This document shows, one piece after another, positions 1 through 8,713 of a stretch of 64,000 nucleotides of DNA. Under the pieces are notes generated by a model. That model did no database searches, was not told the DNA's origin, and saw only the letters and a list, made by a program, of their open reading frames with translations. The stretch comes from Endozoicomonas sp. OPT23 (GTDB lineage Bacteria; Pseudomonadota; Gammaproteobacteria; Pseudomonadales; Endozoicomonadaceae), in assembly GCF_009653635.1 (NCBI RefSeq), contig NZ_PPFD01000007.1:186974-250973 (forward strand), given 5' to 3'. Position numbers and translations under genes: made by a program. Each line of letters opens with the position of its first letter. Position 1 is the first letter of the stretch.

Positions 1-1611
1 GTACCCATTGTGGCGTTGATTATTGGTGCCTCGATGCTGTTTCAACACATCAGTAATCAGGGACCCGAGATCATCCTTAAACTGCCAACTGCAGAAGGTA
101 TCGAGGAAGGAAAAACACCGATTAAAGCCTTGAATGTCACTGTCGGCACTATCACTAACATCACACTCAGCAAGAACTACGATCATATCATTGCCAAAGC
201 CCGGATGAACCATGATGCCGCCCGTATGCTGAAAGAAGACACGCTGTTCTGGGTCGTTAAGCCTCGCATCGGTGCCGAGGGTATTTCCGGGCTGGAGACA
301 CTTTTATCCGGGGCTTATCTTGAGCTGCAACCCGGCTCTTCAAAAGCCAAACGTGACCGGTATACCGTACTTGATCAACCTCCTATTGCGCCGCCCAACA
401 CCAAAGGCATCAGGCTGGTCTTAACCCATAGGGAAGCGGAAAAACTCAGTGTCGGCGATCCGGTTCTTTATGAAGGTTTTACTGTTGGCCGTGTCGAGCA
501 GACTTCATTTGATATTGAAGACCGTCAGGCTCACTACCAGCTCTTTATCTTTGCACCCTATGACCGTCTGGTGTCATCAGAAAGCTATTTCTGGCAAAGC
601 TCCGGCATTGATATGAAGCTGGATACAGAAGGAATAGAAGTCAAAGTCGATTCTCTGGAAAGCCTGCTGAAGGGCGGTGTTACCTTTGCGTCATTATCAG
701 ACAGTAGATCCAAGCCTGAACCGGCTGAACAAATGCAGCAATTCCGGCTCTTTGATGATGCCAATCAAGTTAAGGAAGGGATGTATGACAAGTATCTGGA
801 GTTTGTCCTGTTATTTGACGAATCCATTCGCGGCCTTAAGCCAAAAGCTCCGGTCGAGTATCGAGGCATAAGAATCGGTACGGTTATGAAAGTGCTCTTA
901 CGCAATCAAAGTGAAGTGATAAATCTGGGTTCACACAGCATTCCTGTATTGGTTCGAATTGAATTAGGTCGTGTTTATGGTGCCATCACCACCAAAGAAC
1001 TTTCTGGCTTGAAAGCGGCAATGGATGGAGAGTTTAAACGCGGCCTGAAAGCAAAACTGAAGACAGGTAATTTAATCACTGGTGCATTGTATATTGATAC
1101 CGATTACTACTCGGATCAGGATATGAGTGGCCCGGAAAAATTCGACAGCTACCCTGTTTTCCCCACTCAACGGGGTGGCTTTGCCGAGGTTCAGAAGCAG
1201 GTTACCGATTTGCTGCAGAAGCTGAATCAGTTACCTATAGAAGAAACCCTTGAGTCAATAAACAAGACACTGGCGACCTCACAAAAAACCATCAAGTCCT
1301 TTGAAGATACAGCTAACAGCCTGAAAACACTGCTCGCCAGTCAGGATACTCAGGCACTACCTGCCGACCTACATCAGACCATGCAGCAATTGCAACAGAC
1401 GCTGGAAGGCATAAGCCCTGATTCTGAAATGTACCGAAGACTGGACTCAACGTTAAAAGAAGTGAAACAGGTAATGAGTGAGTTTAAACCCGTACTTCGA
1501 CAGCTTAACCAAAAGCCGGATTCATTAATCTTTGGTAACGGCAATGCTCAGGATCCGACTCCTGTTAAAGCAAGCCCAGTGGGTGCAAACTCAATAAAAG
1601 GAGTGCAATAA
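1..1611 (+). CDS. pqiB: PqiB-like intermembrane transport protein (5' end cut by window)
   Basis: MCE (MlaD-like) protein that would form a periplasm-spanning lipid channel with PqiA and PqiC. The frame is open to base 1 and reads VPIVALIIGAS at the edge, which is the tail of the N-terminal membrane anchor, so the true start lies upstream. Three MCE modules follow, roughly residues 18-120, 133-235 and 255-375 counted from base 10, then a helical, Gln-rich C-terminal region (about 395-510) as expected for the needle helix. Total length is close to the usual 540-550 residues. The stop codon TAA overlaps the pqiC ATG by one base (TAATG), indicating coupled translation. pqiA is expected just left of the window. 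Confidence 0.9.
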   Translation, partial: VPIVALIIGASMLFQHISNQGPEIILKLPTAEGIEEGKTPIKALNVTVGTITNITLSKNYDHIIAKARMNHDAARMLKEDTLFWVVKPRIGAEGISGLETLLSGAYLELQPGSSKAKRDRYTVLDQPPIAPPNTKGIRLVLTHREAEKLSVGDPVLYEGFTVGRVEQTSFDIEDRQAHYQLFIFAPYDRLVSSESYFWQSSGIDMKLDTEGIEVKVDSLESLLKGGVTFASLSDSRSKPEPAEQMQQFRLFDDANQVKEGMYDKYLEFVLLFDESIRGLKPKAPVEYRGIRIGTVMKVLLRNQSEVINLGSHSIPVLVRIELGRVYGAITTKELSGLKAAMDGEFKRGLKAKLKTGNLITGALYIDTDYYSDQDMSGPEKFDSYPVFPTQRGGFAEVQKQVTDLLQKLNQLPIEETLESINKTLATSQKTIKSFEDTANSLKTLLASQDTQALPADLHQTMQQLQQTLEGISPDSEMYRRLDSTLKEVKQVMSEFKPVLRQLNQKPDSLIFGNGNAQDPTPVKASPVGANSIKGVQ

Positions 1612-2213
1612 TGAAACTCGTCTATAGTGCATTCCTTCATAGTGCATTCCTTCATAGTGCACTCCTTACTGTGTCACTGATACTGACTGGCTGCGGAACC
1701 ACCAACCAGACACCCACCCGTTTATATTTGCTGCCAATCCAGAATTCAAACTCGACGGATAATGCACAACGACCGCTGATTGTCGTTAAAACGGTTCAAC
1801 TGCCTGATCACCTTAACGACCAGAGTCTGGTTTATCAGGTATCAGACTCACGGATCGTGCAGGCAAAAAAACACCTCTGGGCCAGTGATATTGCTGCACA
1901 GATTACTCAACGAGTGGTTGTTGAACTGAAAACCAGTCAAATCCATTATCGTCCGGTACACCCAAAACCATCAAAGCAGTCGGAAGTCCTAGCTGAAGTC
2001 ACCATTCTACTGAATCGTTTTAATGGTTCTTATACCGGTAATGCGGAGGTCTCCGGAAACTGGGAGATAAATTTTCATTCGAAGAAACCTCCGATTATTG
2101 AATCTTTCAACATAACTGTTCCGCTGAAAGACGATGGTTACCCGGCACTGGTGAAGGCGCTGTCAGAAGGGGTCAATGAAATGACTTCAGGAATAGCTTC
2201 AGCACTGAAATAA
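1611..2213 (+). CDS. pqiC: PqiC-like outer-membrane lipoprotein
   Basis: ABC-type transport auxiliary lipoprotein, 200 residues, the outer-membrane partner of PqiB. It has a lipoprotein signal peptide ending in the lipobox LTGC (Cys at about residue 28). After it comes the family opening TRLYLLP, followed by the beta-rich domain. The start overlaps the pqiB stop by one base. The signal peptide is lengthened by an in-frame 15-bp tandem repeat (SAFLH units). The family assignment rests on the LYLLP opening, the lipobox and the position behind pqiB. Confidence 0.88.
   Translation: MKLVYSAFLHSAFLHSALLTVSLILTGCGTTNQTPTRLYLLPIQNSNSTDNAQRPLIVVKTVQLPDHLNDQSLVYQVSDSRIVQAKKHLWASDIAAQITQRVVVELKTSQIHYRPVHPKPSKQSEVLAEVTILLNRFNGSYTGNAEVSGNWEINFHSKKPPIIESFNITVPLKDDGYPALVKALSEGVNEMTSGIASALK
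1626..1667 (+). repeat. 15-bp tandem repeat inside the pqiC signal peptide
   Basis: The unit agtgcattccttcat occurs at 1626-1640 and 1641-1655, followed by a degenerate partial third copy at 1656-1667. Each unit is five codons (SAFLH), so copy-number change would lengthen or shorten the hydrophobic signal segment without a frameshift. Confidence 0.9.
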
Positions 2214-2230
2214 TAGCCACTAAAGATAGC

Positions 2231-2261
2231 TTGGGCACTGCCTCAATAAAGCAGTGCCCAA
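2231..2261. terminator. Hairpin between convergent pqiC and gabD
   Basis: A perfect 11-bp inverted repeat, ttgggcactgc (2231-2241) and gcagtgcccaa (2251-2261), surrounds a 9-base loop. It lies between the pqiC stop and the gabD stop. Neither side has a strong T-run, so it is a likely bidirectional terminator or mRNA 3'-end stabiliser rather than a textbook intrinsic terminator. Confidence 0.6.
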
Positions 2262-2276
2262 TACACAGACAGTCTC

Positions 2277-3728
2277 TTAAACATCAATACCCATGCACAG
2301 GTATTTAATTTCCATATAATCCTCAATACCGTACTTCGACCCTTCACGACCACAGCCGGACTCTTTAACACCACCAAAGGGGGCAACTTCGGTAGAGATA
2401 ATGCCTTCGTTAATACCTACGATGCCGTATTCCAGCGCTTCACTGACCCGCCATACACGACTCAGGTTCTGGCTGTAGAAGTAAGCCGCCAAACCGTAGG
2501 GCGTATCATTGGCTCGCTCGATTACGTCGTCTTCGGATTCAAAACGGAAGACCGTCGTCACAGGTCCGAACAGCTCCTGATGGGCGATATCCATTTTATC
2601 TGTCACCTCGGTAAGAATCGTCGGCTGGAAGAAAAGATCTCCCTGAGCAGACTGTTGACCACCTTCAATCAGTTTTGCACCCTGATCCACAGCAACAGTA
2701 ATCAATGATTGAACCTTATCGATGGCTTTCTGGTTAATCAGTGGCCCTATTTCAGAACCCTCTTCCAGCCCCGGCGCTACTTTCAAAGCTTTAACCGCCG
2801 CTACATACTTCTCGATAAACTGATCGTAAACGTCATTATGAACATAGAGGCGATTGGTGCAGACACAAGTTTGCCCGGCATTACGATACTTGGAGATCAT
2901 TGCTCCCTGAACGGCCTTGTCGATATCTGCATCATCAAAGACGATAAAAGGTGCATTTCCGCCCAGCTCCATAGAGACCTTTTTAACCGTGTCTGCCGCC
3001 TGACGAAGGATATGTTTGCCGACCGGGGTAGAGCCAGTGAACGACACCTTGCGTACCAATGGGTGAGTACAGAGCACTTCACCTACCTCCGCTGGTTTAG
3101 AGGTTGTAATCACGTTAATAACACCGGCAGGGATACCCGCCATTTCAGCCAGTTTCGCCATGGCCAGCGCACAGAGCGGTGTATCTTCACCCGGTTTAAT
3201 CACTACAGTGCAACCAGCAGCCAGAGCCGGGCCAGCCTTACGGGTAATCATGGCGACAGGGAAGTTCCATGGTGTGATAGCCGTTACAACACCCACCGGC
3301 TGCTTAAGGGTCAGAAATCGTGTGGATGGCGACGCGGAAGGGATCTGGTCACCATAGGCACGTTTGGCTTCTTCGGCAAACCATTCAATAAACGACGCAC
3401 CGTACATAACCTCACCAAAGGCTTCCTTGTAAGGTTTACCCTGTTCAGTGGTCAGCAAGGTTGCCAGCTGGTCAGCATGCTGCACCATCAGGTCAAACCA
3501 CTTTTTCATTAAAGTGGCACGGTGCTTGGCGGTGGTTTTTTTCCAGCTTTTGAAAGCGACATCGGCAGCTATGACGGCTCTTTCCGCTTCAGCCTGTCCC
3601 ATATCAGGAACAGTGGCAACCTGTTCGCCACTGGCCGGATTAACGACAATCGCAGTCTTTCCAGAATCGGCCTGAATCCATTGGCCATCAATATAAGCTT
3701 TAGAGAGAGTAAGATCAGAGAGGTGCAT
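2277..3728 (-). CDS. gabD: Succinate/glutarate-semialdehyde dehydrogenase, NAD(P)+
   Basis: Class GabD/DavD aldehyde dehydrogenase, 483 residues, oxidising succinate semialdehyde to succinate and, in this family, glutarate semialdehyde to glutarate. The general-base Glu254 lies in VSMELGG and the nucleophile Cys288 in NAGQTCVC, the same positions as in E. coli GabD. The NAD(P) pocket motif TPWNFP is near residue 152. It is the first gene of a glutarate/omega-amino acid island and is transcribed divergently from a LysR regulator 114 bp away. Which semialdehyde is physiological cannot be read from sequence; csiD and lhgO nearby make glutarate semialdehyde plausible. Confidence 0.95.
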   Translation of the reverse strand: MHLSDLTLSKAYIDGQWIQADSGKTAIVVNPASGEQVATVPDMGQAEAERAVIAADVAFKSWKKTTAKHRATLMKKWFDLMVQHADQLATLLTTEQGKPYKEAFGEVMYGASFIEWFAEEAKRAYGDQIPSASPSTRFLTLKQPVGVVTAITPWNFPVAMITRKAGPALAAGCTVVIKPGEDTPLCALAMAKLAEMAGIPAGVINVITTSKPAEVGEVLCTHPLVRKVSFTGSTPVGKHILRQAADTVKKVSMELGGNAPFIVFDDADIDKAVQGAMISKYRNAGQTCVCTNRLYVHNDVYDQFIEKYVAAVKALKVAPGLEEGSEIGPLINQKAIDKVQSLITVAVDQGAKLIEGGQQSAQGDLFFQPTILTEVTDKMDIAHQELFGPVTTVFRFESEDDVIERANDTPYGLAAYFYSQNLSRVWRVSEALEYGIVGINEGIISTEVAPFGGVKESGCGREGSKYGIEDYMEIKYLCMGIDV

Positions 3729-3804
3729 GATGAACTGCCTGATAGAGAAATTTTATTGTTGATTTGATCTGAAATCCTAGCAGAGTGCAGCCCGTCGATT
3801 ATAT

Positions 3805-3819
3805 GATTTCGCACAAATC
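3805..3819. promoter_or_regulatory. Candidate LysR operator in the gabD-lysR intergenic region
   Basis: The interrupted palindrome GATTT-cgcac-AAATC sits in the 114-bp region between divergently transcribed gabD and its neighbouring LysR gene, about 25 bp before the LysR start. Dyads in this setting are typical of LysR-type binding sites, but this one does not match the strict T-N11-A consensus. It is an inference from position and symmetry only. Confidence 0.3.
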
Positions 3820-3842
3820 TTTAGTTTTATGGACGCTAAACA

Positions 3843-4760
3843 ATGACTGGAATCTCTATTCCGATTGGACAGATCGGGGATTACGAGATCAAACAGCTGA
3901 AAATCTTTAAAACCGTGGTGGACTGCGGTGGTTTTTCAGCGGCCGAAACCGAGCTGAATATCAGCCGATCGACCATCAGCATTCATATTTCCAATTTGGA
4001 AGCCCGCTTAAACCTGACACTCTGCCGTCGCGGTCGTGCCGGTTTTTCACTGACAGACGAAGGTGCTGTGGTTTATGACGCAACCATTAAACTGCTGGGG
4101 GAACTGGAAGATTTTCGAGGTACGATCAACAACCTTGACAGCAGTATGACAGGAAAATTGAATCTTGCTTTCAGTGATACCATCAGTCTTGATCATCGCG
4201 CCAAAATACCAAGAACTATCGAGCGCTTTTCAAAGCTGGCCAGCGAAGTTCATATCACGGCGGAAGTCGCTCGAATGACCGAGATTGAACGCATGGTCAT
4301 GAACGAGGAAGCCGATATTGGTTTTATTCCCTACCATCGCAGTCTGGATGGTCTGAACTATCGACACCTGTACAGTGATGCCTGTTACCTCTACTGTGCC
4401 GAAGGCAATCCGCTGTTTCCTTTGAACAGCGATGAACTGACTGACGAAATTATTAACAGCACACCTGCGGTTCATGCTGGCTTCAAAGCCCACGACAATA
4501 TCAATATTCATCTGGCTCAGATGAATCAAAAGGCCACAGCCTACAACTATGAATCCCGACTGGCGCTAATTCTGTCTTCGCGGCTTATTGGCTTTCTGCC
4601 AGAGCACTATGCTCAAAATTACGTAGATTCAGGACAACTAAAAGTGATTGATAAAGGCAACCGTTTTTACAAGCTGGATATTATGGCCATTACTCGAAAT
4701 ACTTCAGCAACGTCAAAAATCAGAGATCGGTTTATGCAGGTATTACAGAGTATTTTTTGA
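3843..4760 (+). CDS. LysR-family transcriptional regulator
   Basis: LysR-type regulator of 305 residues. An N-terminal winged helix-turn-helix spans about residues 17-75 (QLKIFKTVVDCGGFSAAE, then SRSTISIHISNLEARL). The substrate-binding-like effector domain starts near residue 95. It is transcribed away from gabD, the usual layout for a LysR protein controlling its divergent neighbour, so it is the likely regulator of gabD. The effector is unknown. The HTH starts about 15 residues later than in most LysR proteins, so a start further downstream is possible, but no better-placed ATG was seen. Confidence 0.85.
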   Translation: MTGISIPIGQIGDYEIKQLKIFKTVVDCGGFSAAETELNISRSTISIHISNLEARLNLTLCRRGRAGFSLTDEGAVVYDATIKLLGELEDFRGTINNLDSSMTGKLNLAFSDTISLDHRAKIPRTIERFSKLASEVHITAEVARMTEIERMVMNEEADIGFIPYHRSLDGLNYRHLYSDACYLYCAEGNPLFPLNSDELTDEIINSTPAVHAGFKAHDNINIHLAQMNQKATAYNYESRLALILSSRLIGFLPEHYAQNYVDSGQLKVIDKGNRFYKLDIMAITRNTSATSKIRDRFMQVLQSIF

Positions 4761-4862
4761 ATAGGGGTACTATTCGGCAACCCACGATAGAACCAAATGA
4801 CAGCCAAGGCTAAGCTTCTCGCTTTCTACATATCAATATTTTTTATATATAAGGCGACACAC

Positions 4863-5246
4863 TTGAAGAAGTATTTCATTACTGCTGCTTTGGCAACTTC
4901 AATTTTCCTTACTGGCTGTGCAACTACCATCAAGGGCACGCAAGACACAGTCACAATTAACTCTTTAGAGAAAGGCACACTTATCTATGTAGATGGTGTA
5001 AAACGGGGATACGATGACGCTATTGCACAAGTGAAGAGAGGCAAGGTTCATACTATCAAAGTAACAAAAGACGGTTGCGAAGATCTTATAATTGAAACTG
5101 GTGAAACATTCGACTCAACTTCTTTACTGGGTATTTTTATTGATTTTGGCCTAATCACTATACCTGTTGATATGATTTCGGGTGCAGCGTGGAAAACAAG
5201 TCCAACAATTTACACCGTTTCTCCCCTATGCAAGCAAACTAAATAA
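4863..5246 (+). CDS. Small lipoprotein, TTG start
   Basis: Predicted 127-residue lipoprotein of unknown function. The longer frame from an ATG at 4797 gives an implausible N-terminus. A TTG at 4863, eight bases after AAGG (4851-4854), opens a clean lipoprotein signal: MKKYFITAALA then the lipobox LTGC. The mature part has a short PEGA-like stretch (GTLIYVDGVKRG, then VKRGKVHTIKV), common in surface-layer-associated lipoproteins, and a hydrophobic segment LLGIFIDFGLITIPVDM. It lies between the LysR gene and lhgO, convergent with lhgO, and no role in the glutarate pathway is evident. Confidence 0.7.
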   Translation: MKKYFITAALATSIFLTGCATTIKGTQDTVTINSLEKGTLIYVDGVKRGYDDAIAQVKRGKVHTIKVTKDGCEDLIIETGETFDSTSLLGIFIDFGLITIPVDMISGAAWKTSPTIYTVSPLCKQTK

Positions 5247-5254
5247 GTAACTCA

Positions 5255-5293
5255 ACTAGGTTGTTGATCGATCACAAAGACCTGCAACCTAGT
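5255..5293. terminator. Hairpin between the lipoprotein gene and lhgO (convergent)
   Basis: The 9-bp inverted repeat actaggttg (5255-5263) and caacctagt (5285-5293) encloses a 21-base loop containing the palindrome gatcgatc. It sits exactly between the two convergent stop codons. The T-run is weak on both strands, so the terminator role is inferred from position. Confidence 0.5.
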
Positions 5294-5303
5294 CAAATGA
5301 TAG

Positions 5304-6548
5304 TTAAGCCGCTACAGGAACCTTTGACTCCGTCACTGGCTGACGTTCATCAATCTTGTCACAGATATAGTTCCCAATAGGAATCGCTGAAGTCGCCGCC
5401 GGAGAAGGTGCATTGCAGACATGAAGACTTCGCTTGCTCTCGGCAAACAGGAAGTCATGTACCAGACTACCGTCTTTCATCACGGCCTGAGCACGAATAC
5501 CGGCCGGATACGCCTTAAGGTCTTCCAGTTTAATCATCGGACAGTATTTATTAACCAGCTTCAGGTAGCCCGGCTTCCACCAGGAATTTTTGGTTTCAAT
5601 CAGGCCTGTTTTCAAATTGGCAAAGCTGGCCTTCCAGAAGCCGGGGAATCGAACCATGTCCCAGATATCCTTCAAACTGATATTAATCCTGCCATATCCT
5701 TCCCGCTTCCAGCCCTGTACAGCATTGGGTCCAACTGTCACTGAACCATCGATCATTCGAGTCAGGTGAACGCCAAGAAACGGTAATTCAGGATCAGGAA
5801 TCGGGTAGATCAGATGGTTGACCACCTGATTATGTTTTGACGACAAACGATAATATTCACCACGGTAAGGAATGATCTGAAAGTCAGTTTCTATATCCAG
5901 CATTTTCGTTACACGATCAGCCATCAGACCCGAGCAGGACACCAAAAAGCGCCCTTCCAAGCTGACAGGCTGATTATTTTTTATAGCCTTAACGGTTATG
6001 GTCAGCGGTGACTCTGCCATATCAACCACTTCAGTCTGCATACTCAGTTCACCACCCGCAGCAACAAACTCTTCCGCCATTTTTTCGGTGACCAGACGGT
6101 AGTTAACGATACTGGTGGTTTTAACTCGAATAGCACCAAGACCTACAATATTGGGCTCAGCTTCTTTCAGCTGTTCTGCATCAAGCAGATCAACTTCAAT
6201 ACCATTCGTGCCGCAGCGCTCATAGAGTGCCTGCATACGTTCCATTTCCAGAGCGCTGGTGGCTACCAGTAGTTTGCCGCAGTTCTCGACAGGAATCTCA
6301 TGCTTCTTGCAGAAGTTAATTGTGGCGTCCACGCCTTCTCTGCAGAACTCTGCTTTCAGGCTGCCTGGAGCGTAATAAACACCGGCATGAATGACACCAC
6401 TGTTATGGCCAGTCTGATGCAGCGACAGGCCTGCTTCTTTTTCCAGAACCAGAATGGATTTATCAGGGTGACGCTGCTGCAGCTGCCAGGCGGTTGAAAT
6501 GCCGACAATGCCACCGCCCACTATGATGTAGTCGTATACTTTTTTCAC
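5304..6548 (-). CDS. lhgO: L-2-hydroxyglutarate dehydrogenase/oxidase
   Basis: FAD-dependent, membrane-associated enzyme oxidising L-2-hydroxyglutarate to 2-oxoglutarate and feeding electrons to the quinone pool. The dinucleotide-binding motif VGGGIVG is at residues 10-16, followed by the DAO fold. The GTG at 6548 follows GGGGAG by about seven bases and gives 414 residues, near the 422 of E. coli LhgO. An upstream in-frame ATG at 6590 is less likely because it lies in the T-tract of a terminator-like hairpin. The gene follows csiD on the same strand, as in the E. coli csiD-lhgO-gabDTP operon. C-terminal motifs such as AYPAGIRAQAV and NAPSPAATSA fit the family. Confidence 0.93.
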   Translation of the reverse strand: MKKVYDYIIVGGGIVGISTAWQLQQRHPDKSILVLEKEAGLSLHQTGHNSGVIHAGVYYAPGSLKAEFCREGVDATINFCKKHEIPVENCGKLLVATSALEMERMQALYERCGTNGIEVDLLDAEQLKEAEPNIVGLGAIRVKTTSIVNYRLVTEKMAEEFVAAGGELSMQTEVVDMAESPLTITVKAIKNNQPVSLEGRFLVSCSGLMADRVTKMLDIETDFQIIPYRGEYYRLSSKHNQVVNHLIYPIPDPELPFLGVHLTRMIDGSVTVGPNAVQGWKREGYGRINISLKDIWDMVRFPGFWKASFANLKTGLIETKNSWWKPGYLKLVNKYCPMIKLEDLKAYPAGIRAQAVMKDGSLVHDFLFAESKRSLHVCNAPSPAATSAIPIGNYICDKIDERQPVTESKVPVAA

Positions 6549-6577
6549 TGCCCTACTCCCCGAGATCAACAGTTCTG

Positions 6578-6618
6578 CTTTAAAACACAAAAACCCGCAG
6601 CCAGAATGACTGCAGGTT
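6578..6618 (-). terminator. Terminator-like hairpin between csiD and lhgO
   Basis: On the minus strand AACCtGCAG and CTGCgGGTT (6592-6618, one mismatch, 9-base loop) are followed at once by TTTTGTGTTTT (to about 6578). This is intrinsic-terminator architecture between csiD and lhgO. It could lower lhgO expression relative to csiD or be an attenuator. Confidence 0.6.
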
Positions 6619-6642
6619 CTAAGACTTATTTGACAACAATCA

Positions 6643-7590
6643 TTAGCGGGTGAAATGTCCGCGCTGGCGCATCAACTCACGTTTGAGACCCGGATGAGCA
6701 ACAAACTTGTCACGACCGTGTAGCCAGCAATGGTTCTGAACCACCAGCATTGAGCCGGTGTTTACACGGATGTTGCTGCAGTTACTTTCATTTTCCAGAG
6801 ATTCACCCATTTCATACAGGTAGAGACCCTGCTGCATGTTTTCCGGCTGGGCAAACTGATCAATGAACAGCATGTGCGGCTTACCGTTTTTATCTTCTTC
6901 GAAGAAGATCGGGTGCTCAATAGAGTAACCGATGTTTTTGCTCGGGGGCGCAGTCCAGCGAATGTTCTGCTTGGCCATTGGATGATTATAAAACTTGTCC
7001 AGATCCTGCCAGTCATCAACGTGAAGCAGCAGAGAGTCACCCATTTCCATGTTTTCTTCGGCCATCTTCATCATCAGCACGAAATCGGTGCGTTCATTGA
7101 CATAAGTTCCATCATTATGGAGCTCCATACGACGATGAGCCTGACGCAGATAACTGTCGCTATTGTCTTCGTTACGAACGGTAAAGCGTGCGTAGTATTT
7201 ACCGGCCATGGAGTCGAAGTTAGGCAGGCCAATCAGATGAGAAATTGCAGTGGCCAGTTTTACAAAAGCTTCACGCTGTTCTTCAGTGTTCACATAAGCT
7301 TTCTGGGCCGCCTCGTCCGCTTCGAGCAGGAAGGCTCCGGCATCACGGTCTTCCATGGTTTTAACCAGAAACTTGCCCAACTGACCTTCACAACATTTAT
7401 CCAGGGCATCAGCCACAGCAAAACGGTTAAATGGTTTGTATTCCAACGCTTGTACTTGCCACTTGCTGGACAGTTCTTCAAAACGATCAATGGTTGCCTT
7501 GTCCAGAGTCACTACTTGAACTCTGGCATTCTCAGGGTGGTTACTTACGGAAAAACCTTCGTAGCGTACAACGCTGGCTGCTGCAGTCAT
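6643..7590 (-). CDS. csiD: Glutarate 2-hydroxylase CsiD (GlaH)
   Basis: Fe(II)/2-oxoglutarate-dependent oxygenase converting glutarate to L-2-hydroxyglutarate, consuming 2-oxoglutarate and releasing succinate. It has 315 residues (E. coli CsiD 325). The iron facial triad is visible: His158 and Asp160 in LHNDGTYV and His291 in CWLHGRDKF. Arginines near 304-310 (KRELMRQRG) would bind 2-oxoglutarate. AAGGGA stands six bases before the ATG. The gene is upstream of lhgO on the same strand and divergent from a LysR gene. In E. coli this operon is under the GntR-family CsiR; none is present here. Confidence 0.95.
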   Translation of the reverse strand: MTAAASVVRYEGFSVSNHPENARVQVVTLDKATIDRFEELSSKWQVQALEYKPFNRFAVADALDKCCEGQLGKFLVKTMEDRDAGAFLLEADEAAQKAYVNTEEQREAFVKLATAISHLIGLPNFDSMAGKYYARFTVRNEDNSDSYLRQAHRRMELHNDGTYVNERTDFVLMMKMAEENMEMGDSLLLHVDDWQDLDKFYNHPMAKQNIRWTAPPSKNIGYSIEHPIFFEEDKNGKPHMLFIDQFAQPENMQQGLYLYEMGESLENESNCSNIRVNTGSMLVVQNHCWLHGRDKFVAHPGLKRELMRQRGHFTR

Positions 7591-7701
7591 GACTATGTCC
7601 CTTGTCGCATTCGTTCAGTCAGATACAGATGATAAATAGCTCTGACTGCTGTTATTTGTTGTTGTGACGGAACTATAAGAGCGAAAACTTGCAATTAAAA
7701 A

Positions 7702-7728
7702 TATATTAACAATATAGTTTCCATATAT
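7702..7728. promoter_or_regulatory. AT-rich dyads between csiD and its divergent LysR gene
   Basis: Two overlapping interrupted palindromes lie in the 164-bp divergent region: TATATT-aac-AATATA (7702-7716) and ATATA-gtttcca-TATAT (about 7712-7728). They are 27-50 bp upstream of the LysR start, where LysR proteins usually bind to control themselves and the opposite gene. The region is also AT-rich enough to hold the promoters. No clear sigma-70 pair could be fixed by eye. Confidence 0.35.
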
Positions 7729-7754
7729 TTTTTATATACCAATAGCAGAACTGC

Positions 7755-8645
7755 ATGGATATTAAACGACTTCAGTATTTTACCGTACTGGCTGATACCG
7801 GTAATTTCACTCGTGCTGCAGAGCAGTTGGGTATTGCCCAATCAGCCCTCAGTATCAGCATGAAAAAGCTGGAAGATCAGCTGGAACTGAAACTGATTAA
7901 TCGTCTTGAACGAAAAATGAGTCTGACCGCCGATGGTGAAGTATTGCGAAAACACGCTCGCAACATTCTGGAAAATGTCGAGCAGGCGCAAAAAGAGCTG
8001 CAGGAGTTAAAAGGACTGACGTCGGGAGTCATCAACTTTGGTGTCTCTGCGATGCTGGGCTCCTATTTTCTGCCCGACGCACTGGCTCGATTCAAACAGA
8101 CCTATCCGGGCATACAGATCAATATTCATGAAGCTGGCACTGCCACACTGGAAAAAATGCTGTTGGAAGGCCAACTGGATCTGGCGCTGATTCGCACTGA
8201 CCGCAGTCATGAACAGATACGTTCTATTACTTTGTTGCAGGAAGAGATTGTTGCTTGCGTGCCAGAGCAGCATCCTTTTGCCAATCGTGACAGCATCACT
8301 CTGTCTGAATTCTGTCAGCAACCACTGGTACTGTTTCGAGAGGGATATTTTCTTCGGGAAGCGGTCAGCAGACATTGTCGACAACATCAGATTGAAGCCA
8401 ACATCCAGTTTGAGACCAATCTGACCGAGCTATTGAAATCACTGGTTAAACAGGAAGTGGGAGTGAGTACCTGCCTGTCATTGATTCTCAACGAAGACGA
8501 TGCCTTGACTACGGTTTCGTTCGAGCCCGCTATTCCTCTGGAGCTGGGGCTTGGCTGGAAGTCGAGCCATTACCTATCCAGTGCAGCAAGGGTTTTTGTT
8601 GAATTTATCAAAGCAGAAGTCAGTGAACGAAAAGAGATAGTTTGA
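7755..8645 (+). CDS. LysR-family regulator, probable controller of csiD-lhgO
   Basis: LysR-type regulator, 296 residues. The helix-turn-helix is at about residues 3-60 (LQYFTVLADTGNFTRAAEQL, then AQSALSISMKKLE). An effector-binding domain from about residue 88 shows the typical PGIQINIHE and DLALIRTD segments. It is divergent from csiD with 164 bp between starts, so it is the natural candidate regulator of glutarate hydroxylation and possibly of the aminotransferase gene downstream. The effector is not known; glutarate or L-2-hydroxyglutarate would fit. Confidence 0.88.
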   Translation: MDIKRLQYFTVLADTGNFTRAAEQLGIAQSALSISMKKLEDQLELKLINRLERKMSLTADGEVLRKHARNILENVEQAQKELQELKGLTSGVINFGVSAMLGSYFLPDALARFKQTYPGIQINIHEAGTATLEKMLLEGQLDLALIRTDRSHEQIRSITLLQEEIVACVPEQHPFANRDSITLSEFCQQPLVLFREGYFLREAVSRHCRQHQIEANIQFETNLTELLKSLVKQEVGVSTCLSLILNEDDALTTVSFEPAIPLELGLGWKSSHYLSSAARVFVEFIKAEVSERKEIV

Positions 8646-8713
8646 GCCCACTAAAACTTTATATTGAATCGATGAAATTGTCCTGACTAACCTACAACAC
8701 TAATCTGCTTGTT

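Noticed and set aside
2709-3512. Long plus-strand open frame (267 codons) opposite gabD
   Set aside because: It lies wholly antisense to a gene with complete catalytic motifs; the translation has no recognisable domain and no ribosome site.
6874-7632. Plus-strand open frame (252 codons) opposite csiD
   Set aside because: Antisense shadow of csiD, whose iron ligands and length are all intact; the frame also covers the csiD promoter side.
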